DNA from: Phoronis australis
Lineage: Eukaryota > Phoronida > Phoronidae
Assembly (NCBI GenBank): GCA_002633005.1
Contig: NMRA01000115.1
Coordinates: 494,884-527,212, forward strand
Reading direction: 5' to 3'
DNA length: 32,329 nt
Translations under genes and position numbers: made by a program
Notes under the pieces: generated by a model
Told to the model about the DNA's origin: nothing
What the model saw: the letters and a program-made list of their open reading frames with translations, nothing else
Databases searched by the model: none
Shown here: piece after piece, positions 29,301 through 32,329 of the stretch
Layout of the letters: each line of letters begins with the position of its first letter
Numbering within the stretch: the stretch's first letter is position 1

Positions 29301-30355
29301 AAGCTTCCCACTCACAAAAGCGGCTGGTCGACCTCCTGACACTACACGTCCATATTCATGGTCATGGACATGTGGTCCGAGAACAACGTATCTGAGTTTG
29401 AGAACCCGCTTGGGAGCTGGTGAACTGCTTTTTGGTTGCATAAGGCGCGTTTCCTGAACTGGTGCACATTGTTTGGTAAGCTGAGTGTCGTATTAAAGAG
29501 TCCAGACGAGTTGTGAGTCCGAACTGAGCTTACCGATCCAGTAGGCTGTGGTAATGGAGTGTAGAATCTAAACCCTTAAAATTTGGCCATTATCCGAGAC
29601 ATCAAACGACCTTATTAAAAATGTTTTTGTGACATGAGAGAACCTTCAATTGTTTCCTTATCTTAAAACCGATTTATAATTCTGTATTTTAACTCTCCGA
29701 TTCAAATTTAAGGGTTTTTTTCCGAAGCGTTTATCAATATATGAAATACCTTTAAAGTGGAACTTGCTGGCTAATTCTGTAATCTGCGATTGCTTGGTCA
29801 AATCAGTTAGAAACACAACATATAATGACGATGTGAATACGAAATAGGTTGATGGTTGCCAAATGTTTTTGAGAACAAGTTTTGCGTCGAAAACACTCCG
29901 CCTTAAATCACTCAACTGTATCCATTGAGTATCGTAACGTGGTGTTGGGGAGTAACACTGCATGATGCAGGTTATGTGAGCCCCCAAGGTACGTCATTAG
30001 TTCAAAGGTCACCTATTTGCAGAATTTTTTGTTTTCACATTTACAAGTTGCCAGTGAATACAACTCCTAGTTTAGCATGGATGCTGTTCAAATAACATTG
30101 TTGCTTAGTTCTTGTTATGCATGTAAATACATCTTTAAATGCCCTTGCAGCGCAAATTAGGCCAGGCGTAAACTTCACATCACAACTTGCTCGCGTTTGA
30201 GTATTTGAGATGACACCGGTTTCCGGAGGCCTGATATCAATCTTTCTCGGCCCGTTCTGTTGTCCGATGGCGTATTGTTGTTGACGTTCACTTCTTTACT
30301 GGCATTTTTAGGCTATTGAACAATGGTTTGGCACTTGTTTCAACATACCTTTCTA
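29301..30355. other. Unassigned stretch
   Basis: The 109-codon minus frame at 29658-29987 has no recognisable domain. No repeats seen. Confidence 0.45.
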
Positions 30356-30359
30356 GGCC

Positions 30360-30600
30360 GCTATTCTGAATAACAGCGGCAGCTTTCTCTCAGTTCGGGC
30401 TATTGTTATGTAACATAATATTGCTGTTTTGGAAGGACATTTTTCGGATTGATTAGAGATGTTGTACAAATAAATATTATTTTTGAAACGGCAAACGAAG
30501 GACCCATAAGGTATGCAGGCCACAATGAGGGCGAACATTATGATGCCGGTTATGTTCTGAAGCCAGTGAAGCGCAAAACAAGCTGCGTGAATGAACTAAA
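30360..30600 (+). pseudogene. OTU-like protease fragment, decayed
   Basis: The frame near 30470-30590 reads I-N-I-I-F-E-T, then R-Y-A-G-H-N-E-G-E-H-Y-D-A-G, like the C-terminal strand and His-containing end of OTU cysteine proteases (G-x-H-Y-D). Upstream, in another frame and with stops, F-L-S-V-R-A-I-V-M and H-N-I-A-V-L-E-G-H-F-S-D resemble the R-x-x-V helix region of such domains. The catalytic Asp/Cys block was not found. OTU domains occur in cellular deubiquitinases and in some transposons. Tentative. Confidence 0.4.
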
Positions 30601-30685
30601 GAACAGTGCGACGAAGAATGACAGTCGTAACCTAAGGGTTCAAAACAAGGGTAATGGCACCGTTTATATGTCACCCAATAATACA

Positions 30686-30940
30686 CATGCGCGCACCCAG
30701 GGGGGAGCTCAGGGGCCTCGAATGAGCCTCAGCCCCCCCCCCCCATTTGACGAAGTGGGCAAAAAGGTCCGCCTCCGAGAGACAAAAAGTCCGAGAAAAT
30801 GAGGCCATAAAACATGTGCAAACGCGCAATTCACAGTGGTGCTTCCGTTGTTTTTTAGTCCGCCCACTGTTTTTGTTACCAAAAGGTTCACGAAGTCAGG
30901 AATTTGAGCGCCCCCATATTGAAAGCTGGGTGCGCGCATG
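30686..30940. mobile_element. 255-bp inverted-repeat element (MITE), copy 2 of family A
   Basis: Starts CATGCGCGCACCCAG and ends with its perfect inverse CTGGGTGCGCGCATG. ATACA is duplicated at 30681-30685 and 30941-30945. Internal sequence (AAAAAGGTCCGCCTC, ACAAAAAGTCCG) matches copy 1 at 16449. No coding capacity. Confidence 0.85.
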
Positions 30941-31422
30941 ATACAACGATATACTACAGCCGTCCATTAGTCACGACGCACGTGGGTCACTCATAAATTA
31001 AACATTATCCTAACAACTGGCCTTACAAATTCCATTTGTTAATCCTCAACTGTAAGTCAAAAATTAACTTTTTAAAAGACATAAAGTAGAAGCATTACAA
31101 CATGAATACTGATCACCAGTTCCGATGTTTTAACAACACTTTATCAACTGCGTTTGACTATGGTAAAGCGAGAGAATGTACACCAAGTGCTTGAGCGAAA
31201 AATCTGCCTCATCAATTTAGAACAATCACACCATCAAACAGTGAATCCCACCTTCCTGGGCGTAAGGGAACACGCCTCAACAAAAGTGCACGACTCGTGC
31301 ACCCGCTCCTCCCTCGTGCACCGCGTGCCACCACAACTACATAAGTACTAATCCATTTGGCAAATCTCACGCTAACAAGATATGCAATACTGGACCAACC
31401 AAAAAGTGTGCACCATTTAGCC

Positions 31423-31600
31423 CAGTGCCGGATCTAAGATATGACAAGGGGGGCCAACATTTTGTCTGTAGGCATTTGTAGACGCGCATAACACCGAATG
31501 GGGGGAGGTCGGGAGGGGAGTTCCCCTCCCGTCCAGGAAAATATTTTGATTTTTCCTCAAAAAACAAGCATTTTACTTGATTCCTGAAGTATTATCCAAG
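31423..31600. mobile_element. MITE family B, one-ended copy
   Basis: CAGTGCCGGATCTAAGA at 31423, followed by GGGGGGCCAACAT as in the 313-bp copy (GGGGGGCCCAACAT), shows the same family. The G-rich hairpin near 31500-31535 follows. No matching right end was recognised, so the end coordinate is approximate. Confidence 0.5.
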
Positions 31601-31639
31601 AAAAAGAAAAGAAGGCAAAGAAAAAAAAAGACGAGAACT

Positions 31640-31720
31640 TGTCAAACTGGAAAACCCGCAATTACCACGGACTCGAACTCACGATCCGGTTACTTTACCA
31701 CTGCACCACTTGTGATGCTA
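31640..31720 (-). repeat. tRNA-derived SINE head or tRNA relic
   Basis: On the minus strand GTGGTGCAGTGGTA (box A-like) and GAGTTCGAGTCC (box B-like) lie in order but closer than in a true tRNA, as if the anticodon arm were deleted. A T-rich tract follows at 31620-31610, resembling a Pol III stop. Not a functional tRNA. Confidence 0.5.
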
Positions 31721-32329
31721 TACTGAAAGACTTACTTGTTTGCGGTCCAGTGTTTGCGCGCGAAACCTACATCTTTTTGTAATGCTTGTTTCCCGTTTTA
31801 TATTTTGTGCAATCAGCTCGTAACAAATGTGGTTGTATTTAAAATAGTCTTCCATTGCCCAAAAGACCAAATCCTTTTTTTTGTGTGTGTTGGCATTAAT
31901 GACGCGATTGCTTTGGAAATCGTGTTAAGGTAGGTGGATACACAAAAAAAATTAATTTTGACTGTTTTTTACATTTTCATATCATCCTAATCTTTAATTC
32001 TTGATGCACAGTATACTGAAGAAAAATAAAATCATTCTGAAAATCCAAAGTTGTTTTTTTAGCTATATTTGACCAAACCTCAGTAAGTCATATGGCTTGA
32101 GTGCTCACCAGCTCAGTGATTGACAACTGGGGCGGAGCTTATATACAAGGACACTAGCTCTAATCTAACCCTGTCAACAAGCATTGCGTAACCGGGCAAT
32201 CGAGAGTGATGTACCAGCTGATATTGGTGTTGTAGCAAGACCAAGAATAAAACAATTCTATTTTTGACCATGTGAAAGTTAGTAGTGAAATGGTGAACTA
32301 GCTCCTGTTCCGAGCCTGAGCCTGTTTGT
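31721..32329. other. Right end of the window, unassigned
   Basis: A GC-box-like GGGGCGGAG followed by CTTATATACAAGG lies near 32128-32150. The minus strand reads TATATAAG there, a possible core promoter on either strand. No coding exon follows within the window on either side that could be supported. Confidence 0.3.

Noticed and set aside
32128-32150. GC box plus TATA as a firm promoter
   Set aside because: Motifs are short, fit either strand, and no downstream exon could be shown within the window.

Overview
This is a metazoan nuclear DNA window: long introns with GT/AG boundaries, no operons, and about one transposon relic per 2 kb. The abundance of short motifs such as ACATGTACATG and TAGGCCTA, and the mix of repeat families (Penelope, THAP-bearing DNA elements, LINE, tRNA-like SINE), suggest a marine invertebrate, perhaps a hemichordate, echinoderm or amphioxus. 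The species cannot be fixed from the sequence.

One cellular gene can be followed with confidence. It lies on the minus strand between 23895 and 4964 and encodes a chitobiase-type beta-N-acetylhexosaminidase (glycoside hydrolase family 20). Eight coding exons join with matching phases at all seven junctions and give about 860 residues: CHB_HEX domain, GH20b, GH20 catalytic domain with the Asp-Glu pair, CHB_HEX_C domain, then a hydrophobic C-terminal tail that looks like a GPI-anchor signal. Several N-glycosylation sequons support an extracellular enzyme. A signal-peptide exon was not found and probably lies upstream, perhaps beyond the window.

The largest intron (13529-22221, 8.7 kb) is a nest of mobile DNA: a THAP-domain relic followed directly by a 5'-truncated Penelope-like retroelement with a GIY-YIG-like domain, a decayed LINE, a 252-bp inverted-repeat element, a 12-copy 31-bp minisatellite, a tRNA-like SINE, a 1642-bp element with TTAA target duplication, 15-bp perfect inverted repeats and a THAP exon, and a GGCGGAT-type MITE.

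Upstream of the enzyme gene (23896-32329) there are a second THAP relic between inverted repeats, a LINE C-terminal fragment, a 22-bp minisatellite, three MITE copies, an OTU-like fragment and a SINE head. Downstream of it (1-4963) there is a decayed Ty3/Gypsy-like gag fragment and otherwise nothing recognisable. The main novelty candidates are the TTAA/THAP element, three THAP domains within 11 kb, the paired 252/255-bp elements, and a possible alternative secreted start inside the hexosaminidase gene.
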